Notes under the pieces: generated by a model
The model's database searches: none
What the model saw: only the letters and a program-made list of their open reading frames with translations
What the model was told of the DNA's origin: nothing
Assembly: GCA_018873245.2 (NCBI GenBank)
Contig: JAEMBT020000004.1
Location: 5,380,573 to 5,444,572 of the forward strand
Direction: 5' to 3'
From: Archegozetes longisetosus
Taxonomy: Eukaryota > Arthropoda > Arachnida > Sarcoptiformes > Trhypochthoniidae
DNA: 64,000 nucleotides
Shown: one piece after another, positions 22,792 through 34,700 of the stretch
Layout of the letters: every line of letters begins with the position of its first letter
Numbering within the stretch: the first letter of the stretch is position 1
Position numbers and translations under genes: made by a program

Positions 22792-22928
22792 TTTCGCTGA
22801 AATGGCTTTTTGTTAAGTGCAATTTGACTTTTAAAGCTTTCGCCCAAAAGACTTTCGCTAAAATGACTTTTCTTTTAAGTGGCTTTCACACAAACGGGTT
22901 TCTCCTAAGTAGCTTTCGCCCAAGTGGC
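22792..22928. repeat. 15-bp tandem repeat, about 9 degenerate copies
   Basis: Units share the pattern TTTCGCCCAAGTGGC. Nine consecutive units of mostly 15 bp were read, for example TTTCGCTGAAATGGC, TTTCGCTAAAATGAC and TTTCTCCTAAGTAGC. There is no inverted partner nearby. Confidence 0.8.
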
Positions 22929-22935
22929 ATATAAC

Positions 22936-23440
22936 TTATGTTTAAAAAATTTCTAGAAAGTTTCTAGAAATATTTTTGAAATTATTTCTAGGACTATTTC
23001 TAGGGCATAAAAATTTTCTTCCAATTAAAATATGTGTGTCAGATTCATGAAAAATTAGAATGTTTTAATAGCTGATTTTAAGTCCTTATAAATGTAGTAC
23101 ACATAGATATTTTTAGACAAGACAGCTTCAAAATTTAAGTTATATCACAAAGCAGAAAAGTTTTACATAAATAGTGATTACTGTTTGATAACCATCTGTA
23201 ATTTTTAAAATAATCATGAAACAAAAGTTAGCGAATTTGGCTACCAATTAGCGAGTGAGTGATTTTTAATAATATAAATTATTTGCTAATACTTAATTTT
23301 GTTTTAATAAGAGTTGCATGTCATCTTATGAGAGGTTTATATTTTCCAATAGGAGGTTTACAAAGAGAAAATTTCTCGGTTTTTGAAGAGAAATTATTTC
23401 TCGACAAAGTTTCTTGAAACTTTCTTTTTGTAACACTAAA
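22936..23440. mobile_element. Older relative of the hAT-type MITE
   Basis: The left part (AAAAAATTTCTAGAAAGTTTC, then GGACTATTTCTAGGGC) and the right end (TTTCTTTTTGTAACACTA) match the element at 21871-22166. The left terminus is eroded and no clear target duplication remains. It is longer, about 500 bp. Confidence 0.5.
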
Positions 23441-24051
23441 CATTAGAAAAAATAGTTTGGGCTATAATTTTGACAAATAATGACAGAGGGCGTTAAGTTT
23501 ACATTTTAAAAAATAATAAATTGATGCATTTGACCAATTTAACTAAAACTTGAAATATGTAATCTGATTGTTGTATAAAACGCATTTGTAGAATTAAAGA
23601 TCAAGTTTATGTCTTAATCCAGAGAAAGTTGTATTTATCACTATAATGTTTAGTATTGCATTCTTTGAAAAGATATGAATTTCGTCCATTCGTTTCGAAA
23701 GTAACTTAAACTACAATAAAAAATACTTTTAAAAAATTAGTGAAAATCTCATACTAAAAAAGTACATACCTCACCACTTACATCTTAATTTCTGGGGTAT
23801 TTCTACCAAATTAAAACATATCAAATATATTCAAAAATACCAAGCACCAGTTACTGCAAATTATACTCATTTAAACATTTTATTATAAGACTTTTGAACC
23901 ATAGGAGCAGTAATGGCATTTCAACTATAAAACTAACTTAAATATCCAATTCTAAACTAAATCTATAAATATTCTTTTAAATTGGTTTGATTTGTAGATT
24001 TTTATAGTTTTCAGAAAGAACATTGACATAAGTGAAAATTTCAATTATTAT
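23441..24051. other. Non-coding spacer
   Basis: AT-rich; nothing recognised. Confidence 0.45.
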
Positions 24052-24059
24052 ATTATGAT

Positions 24060-24675
24060 CAGGAAAGGAATTTTCGGTATCTCGAATCGGCCTTTTCGGT
24101 CGGTACTTCGGTACCAAAATAATCAGCGAATTCGGTATCATTTTCGGTACCGTAAAAATAATCATTTAAAGATAAAAAGTGATTTTAACCACAAAAGCAA
24201 ATGTATTTCTTGATTGAGAAAAATTTAGTTTTTAAAGAGAATTCTATATAAAATAAATGTGACAAAGAACGCAAAAAGACAATCAAATTTTATTTTATGA
24301 AACGAAAAGTTTTAAAACTAGAATTATACTGAACGAAAAAATACTTTTCGACATTTTCATCTTCGAGTCGAAGTCTATTTTATCGAATGTAATTTAATCT
24401 TTAGATAGGGGGAGATACTAATGAGTTCTATAAAAGAATTTTCAGTAAATTTTGATTTTGATTTTTAAAAATATATAAAAAGCGTATTTTCAGTACTGTA
24501 ACCTCTATTTCTGTACTTTCGGCACTTTTTTTTAAAAAGTTTATTTTCGGGGATTGGGCACCTCCGTAATAATGTTATTTTGTGCATTTAAAACCATATA
24601 TTTCATTTATAGAACTTGCCCGAAGTTTAGATTGCTTGACTAGAATTCGGTTAGTACCGAAAATTCTTCTTCCTG
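24060..24675. mobile_element. hAT-type MITE, 616 bp, 8-bp TSD
   Basis: Exact ATTATGAT duplications lie at 24052-24059 and 24676-24683. The inward termini are CAGGAAAGGAATTTTCGGTA at the left and CAGGAAGAAGAATTTTCGGT at the right. Subterminal regions are full of CGGTACCGAAAAT-type palindromes. No coding capacity. Confidence 0.85.
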
Positions 24676-24936
24676 ATTATGATCAATTGCATACACTATC
24701 TCTGGTTATAAATTATCAATATCTAAATAATTCTGATTCAGCTTTTGATTGAATCATGTCATCAGAGTAAGTGAATCAAAGTTCCAAATTTAAACCACTG
24801 ATACAATATGAACTGTATTATTAAACTTATAAAAATAACATCTTGAATAATAACATAATTATTTTTTCGAATATCAGAGCTATAAAATGATATTTAGTTA
24901 CAGCTGTTAAATAAATTGAATAATAAGTAATTTAGA

Positions 24937-25083
24937 ATGAATACAACTTGCAGTTACTGGGGGTCAGCGTTTTCGAATAACACATTTAACGCGATATCAC
25001 ATGTTATTGATGTGATGAAAATGTTTCCGAAATCGGGAGGTAAGCAGTCTGGCATAGCCTTTCAGAACAATTACGAATAAAAC
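24937..25083 (+). other. Exon-like open segment, unassigned
   Basis: 48 codons starting at an ATG. The composition is protein-like and GC-richer than the flanks, including CSYWGSAFSNNTFNAISHVI and DVMKMFPKSGGKQ. A possible splice donor (GGGAG|GTAAGC) occurs inside it. No partner exon could be phased to it, and the protein is not recognised. It could be an exon, a pseudogene piece or a transposon remnant. Confidence 0.2.
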
Positions 25084-25644
25084 AAGTCTCAAACGAATGT
25101 GAAAATCTAATAAAACAAATACTAAAAATTTTACTCCTATAAAAAGTATAGAATTTTGACAAAAGTAAAGATAATTTTAGCTGAATAGTAGTATTCGCCA
25201 TAGAAGATCAAACAGATTGAACATATGGAGTCGATGGAAAATATGCTAGTATTGGTAATAAACGAAGAACCAGTTACCGAACAGATAAGTATAGATGATG
25301 TAGTGATGTTCAACACTCAAGTATGAGCGTCAAGCGCTTCAATTTAGCCGAGCGCAAGCTGTAGCATAAACTTTTGCCGTAGCCTTTATTAAAATAATAA
25401 TTTTTTGCTTATGAAATAAAACTAAAAAAATCGACTTTATATACGATAATTGAAGAGATTAGAATTTAAACATTGGGTCTCATCACATAATTGTTTGAAT
25501 AGAAACTTCTATAGTTTTATCATGCTTCTTACTAATAACATCTTCAGCTTTAAAGAAAGTTTGTAAAATTAGCATACTAAAAAGCTTGACTCCTGAGCAC
25601 GAGTGTGAACGTGTCATCATTTTTATGCAAGAAGTCATCTAAAC

Positions 25645-25867
25645 CAGTGATCGCTAATTTTTGAGTGAGAAATAGCCATTCCAAAAAAGCATGACTGCAA
25701 TCTGATATCAACCTGATTTTTTAAATTTCATTATGAAAACACTTTTAAGTATTTTAGAAAAGAAAGTAATTTCAATTTTCAATCAAAGGTTCGAAAATTT
25801 TAAAGTTATCCGGTTTTTCAAAGAACCAGAAAAAATCAAGCTACGGGCCAAGGGTTGGCGATCACTG
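25645..25867. mobile_element. hAT-type MITE, 223 bp, 8-bp TSD
   Basis: Exact ATCTAAAC duplications lie at 25637-25644 and 25868-25875. The inward termini CAGTGATCGCTAATTTTT and CAGTGATCGCCAACCCTT are classic hAT-type ends. Non-coding. Confidence 0.88.
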
Positions 25868-26859
25868 ATCTAAACTAATAAGTTCCATAGGAGTGTAGGC
25901 ATTGATTATCAATACATAAGTAGTGATGTCACTAAAACTTCTTTAAGATAAATTAAACAAATACTCAAACTTTCATCAAAGCTTATTGTTTCTAGATTTT
26001 AATTTGGCGATATTTCAATATAGAAATAAATTTGAGTGGCTTTAAGCTTCTAATTATATTAATATAAGCTTATTTTATAAATGTGGTAAAAGATTCCTAA
26101 GACTATTGATTGTTATTTTAAAAACTTCTAAGTTGACTACACATAAGCAGTTATAATTTGAAATTTTCTTCAATTTATGTATGGTAATTATCAGATTATA
26201 ATAAGTTAGGTTCAAACCAGAAAGAATTAAAATCTCTTTTTAGATCAAGCAATAAAAAGTGTTGAGATTGTTGAGCACTCTCTTACAATAGATTGCTTTT
26301 CAATATGAAATCGTTTGCTGCAACGATGGTCTTACATTTTACTGAGAATTTAAAATTCTATAGCTTAATTTCTATATAGATATTCAAAATTAACAAGTTT
26401 CGTTAACTTTGGTCAACATATGATGAGAGAAGCATAAGTCTTTTAGTAGCAAACAGTCGAGTGTTTTTTGAACATAATAAAATCTAAATTAAAACAAGCA
26501 ATACTAAAGAATGATTGAAAAATGTAATTCTTTTTTCTTCTATGATTAGAAAAAAGGAAGAGTAATAATATTGATATCCTGTTCTTGTGCTGTACAGTTT
26601 CCTCTATTATGCGTGTAGTTATTCTTTTTTAGCTTAGCAATACCCATTTTCAAGTCAATTATGATTTTTGATGATTAATTTTAAACGTATAAATTAATGC
26701 AGTGCAATGCAATGCAATGCTATACCTTTTATTCAACTAAATAAAAATTTTAATTCCACACATTAGACTGTCATGTGTCACATTTTGCACCAAATGTTAT
26801 AAAATACGAACTAATCATCAGAATCACTGCTAAATATAAATTTCAAAACATTAGTTAAT

Positions 26860-26982
26860 GAGCCGTATTCTGAGTTCTGTTTTAAGCTCGATCTCGACTC
26901 ACGTTAAACTTGGTGCTATCGAAATTTATATCTACCAAGTCTAACTTGTGTCGAGCTTAAAACAGAACTCAAAACATGGCTC
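26860..26982. repeat. Long hairpin, about 120 bp
   Basis: GAGCC...TGAGTTCTGTTTTAAGCTCGA pairs with TCGAGCTTAAAACAGAACTCA...GGCTC. The stem continues through ACTTGGT/ACCAAGT around a short loop. The 5' arm has about 6 extra bases (TCTCGA). It is most likely a small palindromic MITE; a structured RNA is an alternative. Confidence 0.6.
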
Positions 26983-27338
26983 AATGTTAATGAAATGAAG
27001 TTTTCGTTAAGCAATAACTAAGTTAATTACTCAATTAGCAAGAATTACGAGTACGTTTTATACTTAATTTTGACTTATAAGTTATGAATTACAAACATAT
27101 TTATAATAAATAGTAGGTGAATAAGTAGGCGTTAATCACTTTTATTGGTTATGTGTCGAGAAATATAGAATTAGAGTACTTTATCTGAAAATAAGCAATC
27201 ATTTGATTGAGTCCACATATTCTTATCAGAGAAATGGGGTAAAGTTTCAAATTATTCATTTAACTATTATCATATGAATGAAATGAAAAAAGTTATGTAA
27301 AGTTAGTAACTTTGAAACTAAGTTTAATGTCAGATTGA

Positions 27339-28751
27339 TTAGTCACTTTGAAACTGATAATTTTCAATATCAAACTCATCGTCGCTGTCGTTGTGATGAA
27401 TGGATTGATTCGTGTCTTTATATTTGTTGTACGAAATATTTTTATCTTTTTGTGGATCTGCATTAAATTGCTTACAACGTCTCCATTTGGCTCTTCTATT
27501 TTGAAACCAGGTTTTAATTTGTCGTTCTGTGAGTTGGAGTTGAGACGCGATTTTTTTTCTTTCTGGAGGCGATAAATATTTTTGTCGATCGAATTGTTTT
27601 TCTAACGCCACACTTTGTTCAGTTGTAAATCTTATTTGACCGCCTTTTCTCGGCTTGGCCTGCATTAACATTCGTTGTTTTAGTAAATAATGTTGCCACA
27701 AAATTGTATTCGCTGTTGGCTGAGAACAATTAACTGAATAACAAAATCAAAGTATAATTTCAGCAATTCATTTCATATTTTTCACATCATTTAAATGTTT
27801 ATGAGCTCTAAATTTGTGTTTCAAATTGAATAGTAGTAATAGATCTTAGCTTAAACTGTGATTATCTATAAAGTTGTGGTGAGATTGAGTTAAATAATTA
27901 CAACAATACTTTGTCTAAAAAGTAATATCAAATCATTTTGACTTTCTAATCATTAATACGAGTACTGAATATTCTCTGAGAAAATTATCTGTTATTCAAT
28001 GCAATTATATTTTGTCATGAAATCTATTGATTTAAGAGTTATTACCTATACGATTGTCTAAATTAAAATATATTTTAATTTTCGGTTTAGATATTCATTA
28101 GTTGTTGACTTCAATTTAGGTGGGTTTGGGTCAATTACTCGACACTCAATTACCCGACTATGTAGTTACCAGTTGCAAATAAGTAAAATAAAACGTTAGT
28201 CAAATGATTCAAACACATTATTCAATAAGGCGTTCTATGTAAAAAGTACAAATAAAAGTTAAAAAAACAAATAATTCACAACAAATTATGGTCAAATATC
28301 ATAGACTATTCCTCGTAAGAAATCCATCACATATTCTTAGATTTCGAACTGTTCCTAACGTATCTATTAATCGTTTGACTTTTTTATGCTAATCCTAATA
28401 TAAAAACTATTTAAGAGTCAACAAAGGCAATTGCGTGTATTGCATTGGGTGTCCAGCAAACGTCTAGAACCTAGTTTAGATGTCACTCATTCATATTTAG
28501 AAAGGTTTTAAAGACCAAAACATTTGAATTCATACCCAGATTTGTATCTAACGAATGATTCCAAAAATACTGATTATCAGATAAATTTGACGAATATGAC
28601 ATCAGATCATTACCATTATTAATATATGAATGAAATGGATTACAATCGATTGTCATTTCGTTATTAAGAAGACTTCGTGAGTCTTCTGTTTTACTAAATT
28701 CTAAAATATTGTTTATTATAAATAAGCTAAATCTTTTTTGTTGATAAATCG
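27339..28751 (-). CDS. Hhex: Hhex-type homeobox gene
   Basis: The 3' exon (27339-27719, phase 0, after TTCTCAG) encodes ILWQHYLLKQRMLMQAKP, a full homeodomain beginning RKGGQIRFTTEQ with KYLSPPERKKIA and QIKTWFQNRRAKWRR, and an acidic tail (DSDDEFDIE). RKGGQxRF with KYLSPPERK and WFQNRRAKWRR is diagnostic for Hhex/PRH. A probable N-terminal exon at about 28536-28751 contains FSLFIINNIL, resembling the eh1-like repressor motif at the Hhex N-terminus, and ends at a GGTATG donor. Its end phase (1) does not match the homeodomain exon (0), so a small exon between about 27.73 and 28.53 kb, or a different donor, is missing from this model. The start codon is also unsettled: the only in-frame ATG in that exon is at 28656. 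The homeobox has no intron. The product is a nuclear transcription factor, mainly a repressor, in endoderm, gut and blood-like lineages in other animals. Confidence 0.9.
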
Positions 28752-31700
28752 CTGATTTTGTTATTGATTTGTTTTTGTTTAATGTCTGTTATAGTTGTTT
28801 TATTGAACTAAACTTTGTTTAATGTCTTATCGAAAGACAACTGAAACTCATTGAAAGCCATGTTTGACATGAAATTATGCTTTATTTCTGACTTCAAATT
28901 ATCGAATGGGTGACTGATACATACTTTTTGTATACATGAAAACTATGTTCGGAAGTATACGAACGTCAAATTAATACCAACAGTAGAATATTTTTTGTAT
29001 AAGATAGAAGTACTGCTTATTTATCTCATATACGTTTCTGTAATAGAATTTAACGCCGGTTTAGAGGGAAACAAAAGATGAACTCAAACAACTTATTTCT
29101 AATGTTAGCTATAGATTGCCTTTTAATTGCTTATTCGCTATTAATAACCATGAAAAGTGTTCATAGGACCAATGAAAGTAGAGAGTGAATGAACAAGTTT
29201 GATATTAATAGGCAATAAGACCTCTTAAATGATTAGTCTAAATGATCATAAATTTTTATAAGTTTGTTTTTACCAAAACGATATATGATCATTCGATAAA
29301 AAATGATTGGCTGAAAAATGATCAAGATTTAAATTAAAGTTTAAGCGAGAGATAAACTATTTGTTGGAGTTTAATTTATTTATTATACTGCAAACTGCAC
29401 CTGCTTTTCTTGGTTTCCTCATCTTCAACAGAAACAAATTATTTATTAAATTAGTCAATGAGCTCTCCATATGGTCGGTTGACTAAATAGCTAAAAAACA
29501 TAACTTATTACTTGAAATCATGTGGAAAAAAGCAATTGGTAATATTTCAACTATTATTACCTAAACTGATTTAAGCGCATCAAAACGCTTTAGTTAAGTT
29601 TGGGCGGAACACTATTTGGCCAAAGCCTAATAGCAGATCACCTCTAAATACGTGAAAAGAGCAGAAACGGACTACTGGAAAAGCTTTGGAGGAAATATTC
29701 TTCGAATTCGTGATTTCGACTTTTTCTTTATCTCGAACTTTACAGATGTGTGAAAGGCTAGTCCTCTTTTAATATATTGCTGGTGTAAAAAAGGCGGAGA
29801 AGTCGTGCAAATCAGCCTCTATCGCACTTTTACTTAATGATTGCACACGCATTGCAAAGTAATTACCTTTTCAGAGAATAATAATAAGAAAACTCCTAAA
29901 TGAATGAATCGCCTTATCACACACTTATCGGTTTTGCCATTATTGCAGAAGCAATAGCAGCGATTAGTTTTGTTCACTTCGAAATTGATTTTCACATGTT
30001 CAAGATTCAGATAATTGCACTTTAATGAATTGTAAGTCATTTACTTTTGATCATAATTGTTATTAACTCAATCTATAAGGCGATTTCATTTTATGCTGTT
30101 CTGCTTTTGTGGTTAGGGTTCAAATACAGTTATTGTCAGCTTTAATCACATCTTCCGAAGGAAATTACCGATGGCAACAATGGATTTATTGTTTCCACTA
30201 TTTTCCTCACTCGGATTTAAACTTGACAATTACTTTCTCTACTACTCTATTAATTGTCTGTATGACTAGTCATTCGAATTACTGTCATATTATATTATAC
30301 TCATCCTCAATATGACTACAACTTTTAAAATATTGTGAGAAAAAACCTGTCAGTGTTTATAAGCAGTATTAGTTAACTTATACTATGTCTACATGACTGC
30401 ACCACTTATTGCCGTTTACTCAATTAAAATGTAATTTTTTCATCTAAACGCTATCCCATTAATTAAGTGATTTGACAAAACTTATCTAAATAGCTATAGA
30501 AAACAATAAAAAATAATAGACTAATCCATTTTCTTAGCTCAATAACAGACAACTTTTTCAAAATGATTGAATAGGCTTTAAATTCTGCAAATTTTCAATT
30601 TGATCACTTCAAGCCTAATTGAATGCCGAGCAAATTTTCGAATAGCATTAGATTATTTCTAAGAATAATGATATACTTCAAACTATCAAAAGATCATTAT
30701 GTTGGATATTAAACAGACTGTGAGTTGAGTATAGCTGAATCGTGTTCTTTATTGCCAATTAAAAACTCAATGCTATTTTCGAAAAGACTTATCTAAAAGT
30801 TTCAAAACTCATGATTAAATATTATGCAACAGTACTCGTAAAATGTTGAGCAATACAAAAGAGTTTAGTCAAAGCTATGAAACTTAGAGGATTGTAATTT
30901 TCCATTGAATACCTATAAGCTTGAATCAAACTGATTTTGCTTGACTATGAATTACGATCAATTGCTAGAACCTATAAGATTGATTACATTTTAGATTAAT
31001 GCAATCAATGGAAACAGCCCTCAATCAAAACTATTATCATTAATTAAAAGTAAGTGTAAAAATTATCACTAAATTGAATTGAAATTATTATTTTATTTTA
31101 ATAGCCGTTTCTAAGAAGTAAGTATTTTTCATTTTTTACCTCAAACCTAAACCTGTCTGTTATCTAAACCTTGAATCTTGAAAAATTACATTTTTTAAAA
31201 CTTCAATAATGCTAATTATCATGAAATGACTTATTAAATTAACACAATTAAGTTGGTAATATAACATCAAGAAAATTTGCTCAAATTCATCCCTAGAATA
31301 AGTAAATTTACATAAGAAAAATCTCACATATTTCATCTCTATTCTCCTCGACAAACATAGACTCCAACCTAAGTGAGACCTTATATAGTTTTTGAAAGAT
31401 TAATTTTATTACAATTTGTGAATTGGTCTGGAACGAAAACTCGGCGGTAAAGCTCTGTTTAAGTCTAAATCAAATTTGCAAAAGTCATAAATCGAAACAA
31501 TAAAGAGAGAAATTTATAAACGTCGGAATCGTATAATAATTGATGATAATGATTACAGTTTGCCTAAAAAGACAGTGAATTATAGTTTGGAGTCTTAAAT
31601 GAGAGAGCAATGATTACCTAAATGCCATACCTTTGGCAAAGTTTCCTACCTTTGTGTGTATGAATTTGAGGCAAATTTTTTCTAACACTGACAAATCATG

Positions 31701-34700
31701 ACAGATGGTTTAAAACCTCATGCGGTGATTGCAAGAACCCTTAATTAATTACCTGTCATGTTGATTGAGTCTGAATATGAATTAGAAGGAAATGTGATCA
31801 GTGCTTAAAAACATTGCAAACAAGTTGATCATTGGCTTAATCGCAATCACCTATTAATGAGCAGATGTGATTTGCGACTTGTTTTTTAGTAATCATCTAT
31901 TGATTAACTTGAAATCAAAAATGAAACTCATCTTAAGAGGCAAATTTATCAATCCAGAAATGGCATAATTGATGATGTAATTATCGTCAAAACATAATTG
32001 CCTGCTTGCTCTCCAACTCAAATGTTTTATACCAAATCATTCTATTATTCTTATTATTATAACAAGTTATTAGAACTTCTCTTCGCTGATTATATGTAAC
32101 TTTTTGATTGCTATTGTGATAAACTTCTGTTATAAATTGTGAAATTATTGCACTCCAAGTCTTTTATGTAAGTTTTGCACATCAAAAGATCCAATAAGAA
32201 GCAGGCCATCAATCAAAATAAATGTTGGCTTAAAACAAGCAAAAGCCTGAACAACGAGCTTTCGAGAGAATAGTTCTATCGGTTTGGCTAACAATCTCTC
32301 TTATATTGGAATAACATTTAATTTACAATTTTTATGTGTTCAAGAATGAATCGCAATGAAGCAGAGCATGATTCAAATGGTTTAATCAATGAGAGCTTAA
32401 ATGAATGAGAGCCTAAATGAATGAGATTCAGACACGCTCTCAAGCGCTCACATGCATCACAGCTCTTTTGTTCGTAATGACAAACTGGCCTTTGATTAAC
32501 TCATAATAAAGTTGTTCTCTTCGGCCTTCCATGTCATGGGAAGCCTAAGCTATACAAATCTCATCATAACTTCTTAGTCAGAAACGCAATAAATTAAGTC
32601 AATCTTTTTCTTATTTCCAGTAAACGCTTATTATCAGACAAAATAGTTATACAATTATAAGAAATTTAATAAAGAGATTTGGTTTGTGCTCATATCTTAT
32701 AATGAAATAGACTTTTAGATAAAAGTCAAACTCCATTAATTGAGAACAAAGCAAACAAAAGGCATTTGTTGAAGGTCTTCGTGTCTTAGGTCTGTTGGCA
32801 ATCAGATGACCCGCAACTCGTGTAATAATATTTAGTATGGTTTGAGTTTTTACTGATAGTGTGTTGTCTTACTAAGTGATCGAAAATTTCCTTCAACCAA
32901 CAGACAACACGATTTATCAAATGACACGAGAATCAAAATGATTAATTTGTTGCAGAGTAACATAATGTATACATTTAAGTAACAGTACTTCTACTTATAC
33001 TCTCTGATTACTATCGAAACGGACATTCTTTCGCAACAGTCTACTTATGGTAATTCCGTCTGTTCTCTCTCTTCTCAGTTATGACCTTTAAAGTTGATAA
33101 CTTTCAATTATGGTTAACTGATTTTGATTTGTATTAATTAGAAAATATAGAAGTGATCGAGTATAAAGTAAACGAATTGCTTGATTCCAATTAAAATAAT
33201 AATTAGAACACAAGTAATACTTAATTGAAATTAGTTATTAGGCAGTGAACATGATTGAACTAATCGAGTACCTTGAGTTCAATTGAAAAGATCCCAAATT
33301 TGATTGAAGTCGAAAGAGATTTGTTCTGCTTTACGCAATATATTATCTCAATAAGAACATACATGCTCTGAAACTGAGATTAAGTTAAGTTCAGCTTTAG
33401 AGATATCTCGAAACTCTTCAAAGAGAACATAAATTTACAACTATCTCCAGACGATACTTATTAGTTCTAATAGTTAAGCACTACTACTACTAGAAAGTTT
33501 TTAATTTAATTTAATTTGATGACAGAAATAATGAAATTTGAATTGAAAATAATTTAGATGTGTCTGATCTTCACTGATTTCTCATATTGATATAAAGACT
33601 CAACTAAAGGCATTCGAAAATGTAGTTACTTTAACGCAATAATTTAGTCTAAGTGATAAATAAACATAGATAATTAGCATTTTATGACTTGTGCAATTTT
33701 TTTTATTCAAATATATGCTAAGATTTTGGTTCATCTAAATAATTATAAAGATAATAAAATTTACAGCTTTTTGCAAAGCTTTTAATATCTTTTCCTTCTA
33801 AACATTCAAAGAAGCGCATATTAGTTATGCATTTTAAAAATCAATATTTCATATTCAACTATTAATTTAGTCAAAATCATCAATGTTAGTAATAATGAGT
33901 CAATTTACCTCCGATCTCTTCTTATCTATCTCTGGATTGTTCACTTCAAGAGTTGATAATATTCTTGAGAACAAGAACTTGGCAGCTTATTATGATTCGG
34001 ACTTGCAATAAGAGGACTGGCTGATCAAGTTGTAGAACCCGAAGAATAGATAAGATATGATGTTGATTCAAACGGAACAACTTGTATTTGTGTCCGCAAC
34101 TGCCATCACAAAGCCAGTGATAGTAGAACTTAATCCATGCATTGAACGATTGAATCTGAGTGATTGTCCTGCGTGCAACCAAATCCAAATATTGTGGTTG
34201 AAATTTTTCATGCTTTGGTTCATGCAAGGTTCAAATTCCCTAGAACTGTCTCTGTTTGCAAAATATTAAGTATCGAAAGGTTAATATTTCGTAAAATCAA
34301 TAAATATATATTCATTTCTTACAATTTGCTTGTTGCCCTTCTATTTTGAAACTATATTTTGACCTTTGATTGTAAATGCAATTTGAAAGATATAAAATTT
34401 CAAAATAAGTATTTATATTTTGTGTGTGATTCCAACTTTTTAAATGAACTGTAGATTCACAGATTTTCAATAATACTTCCAAAACTTATTAGTGCTTCAA
34501 TCAGATTGAAATTTGTTCAGAATTTAGCATTTTTGCAATAGACAGATATTGTTTACTTTGCTTAATTTGCGTTCAAGTGCTGAAGTTGTGTAGCGAAAGG
34601 TATTTAGACTTTCCATTGCTTTTGTGTTTACGGAGAGCACATTCGACATAGACCGTAATTGTTGACGGTTGCTTAGGCTCTAGAAACAGGCGAATCGCCA

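Noticed and set aside
33946..34349. Overlapping open frames on both strands
   Set aside because: Short, AT-driven, no motif and no splice-compatible neighbours.
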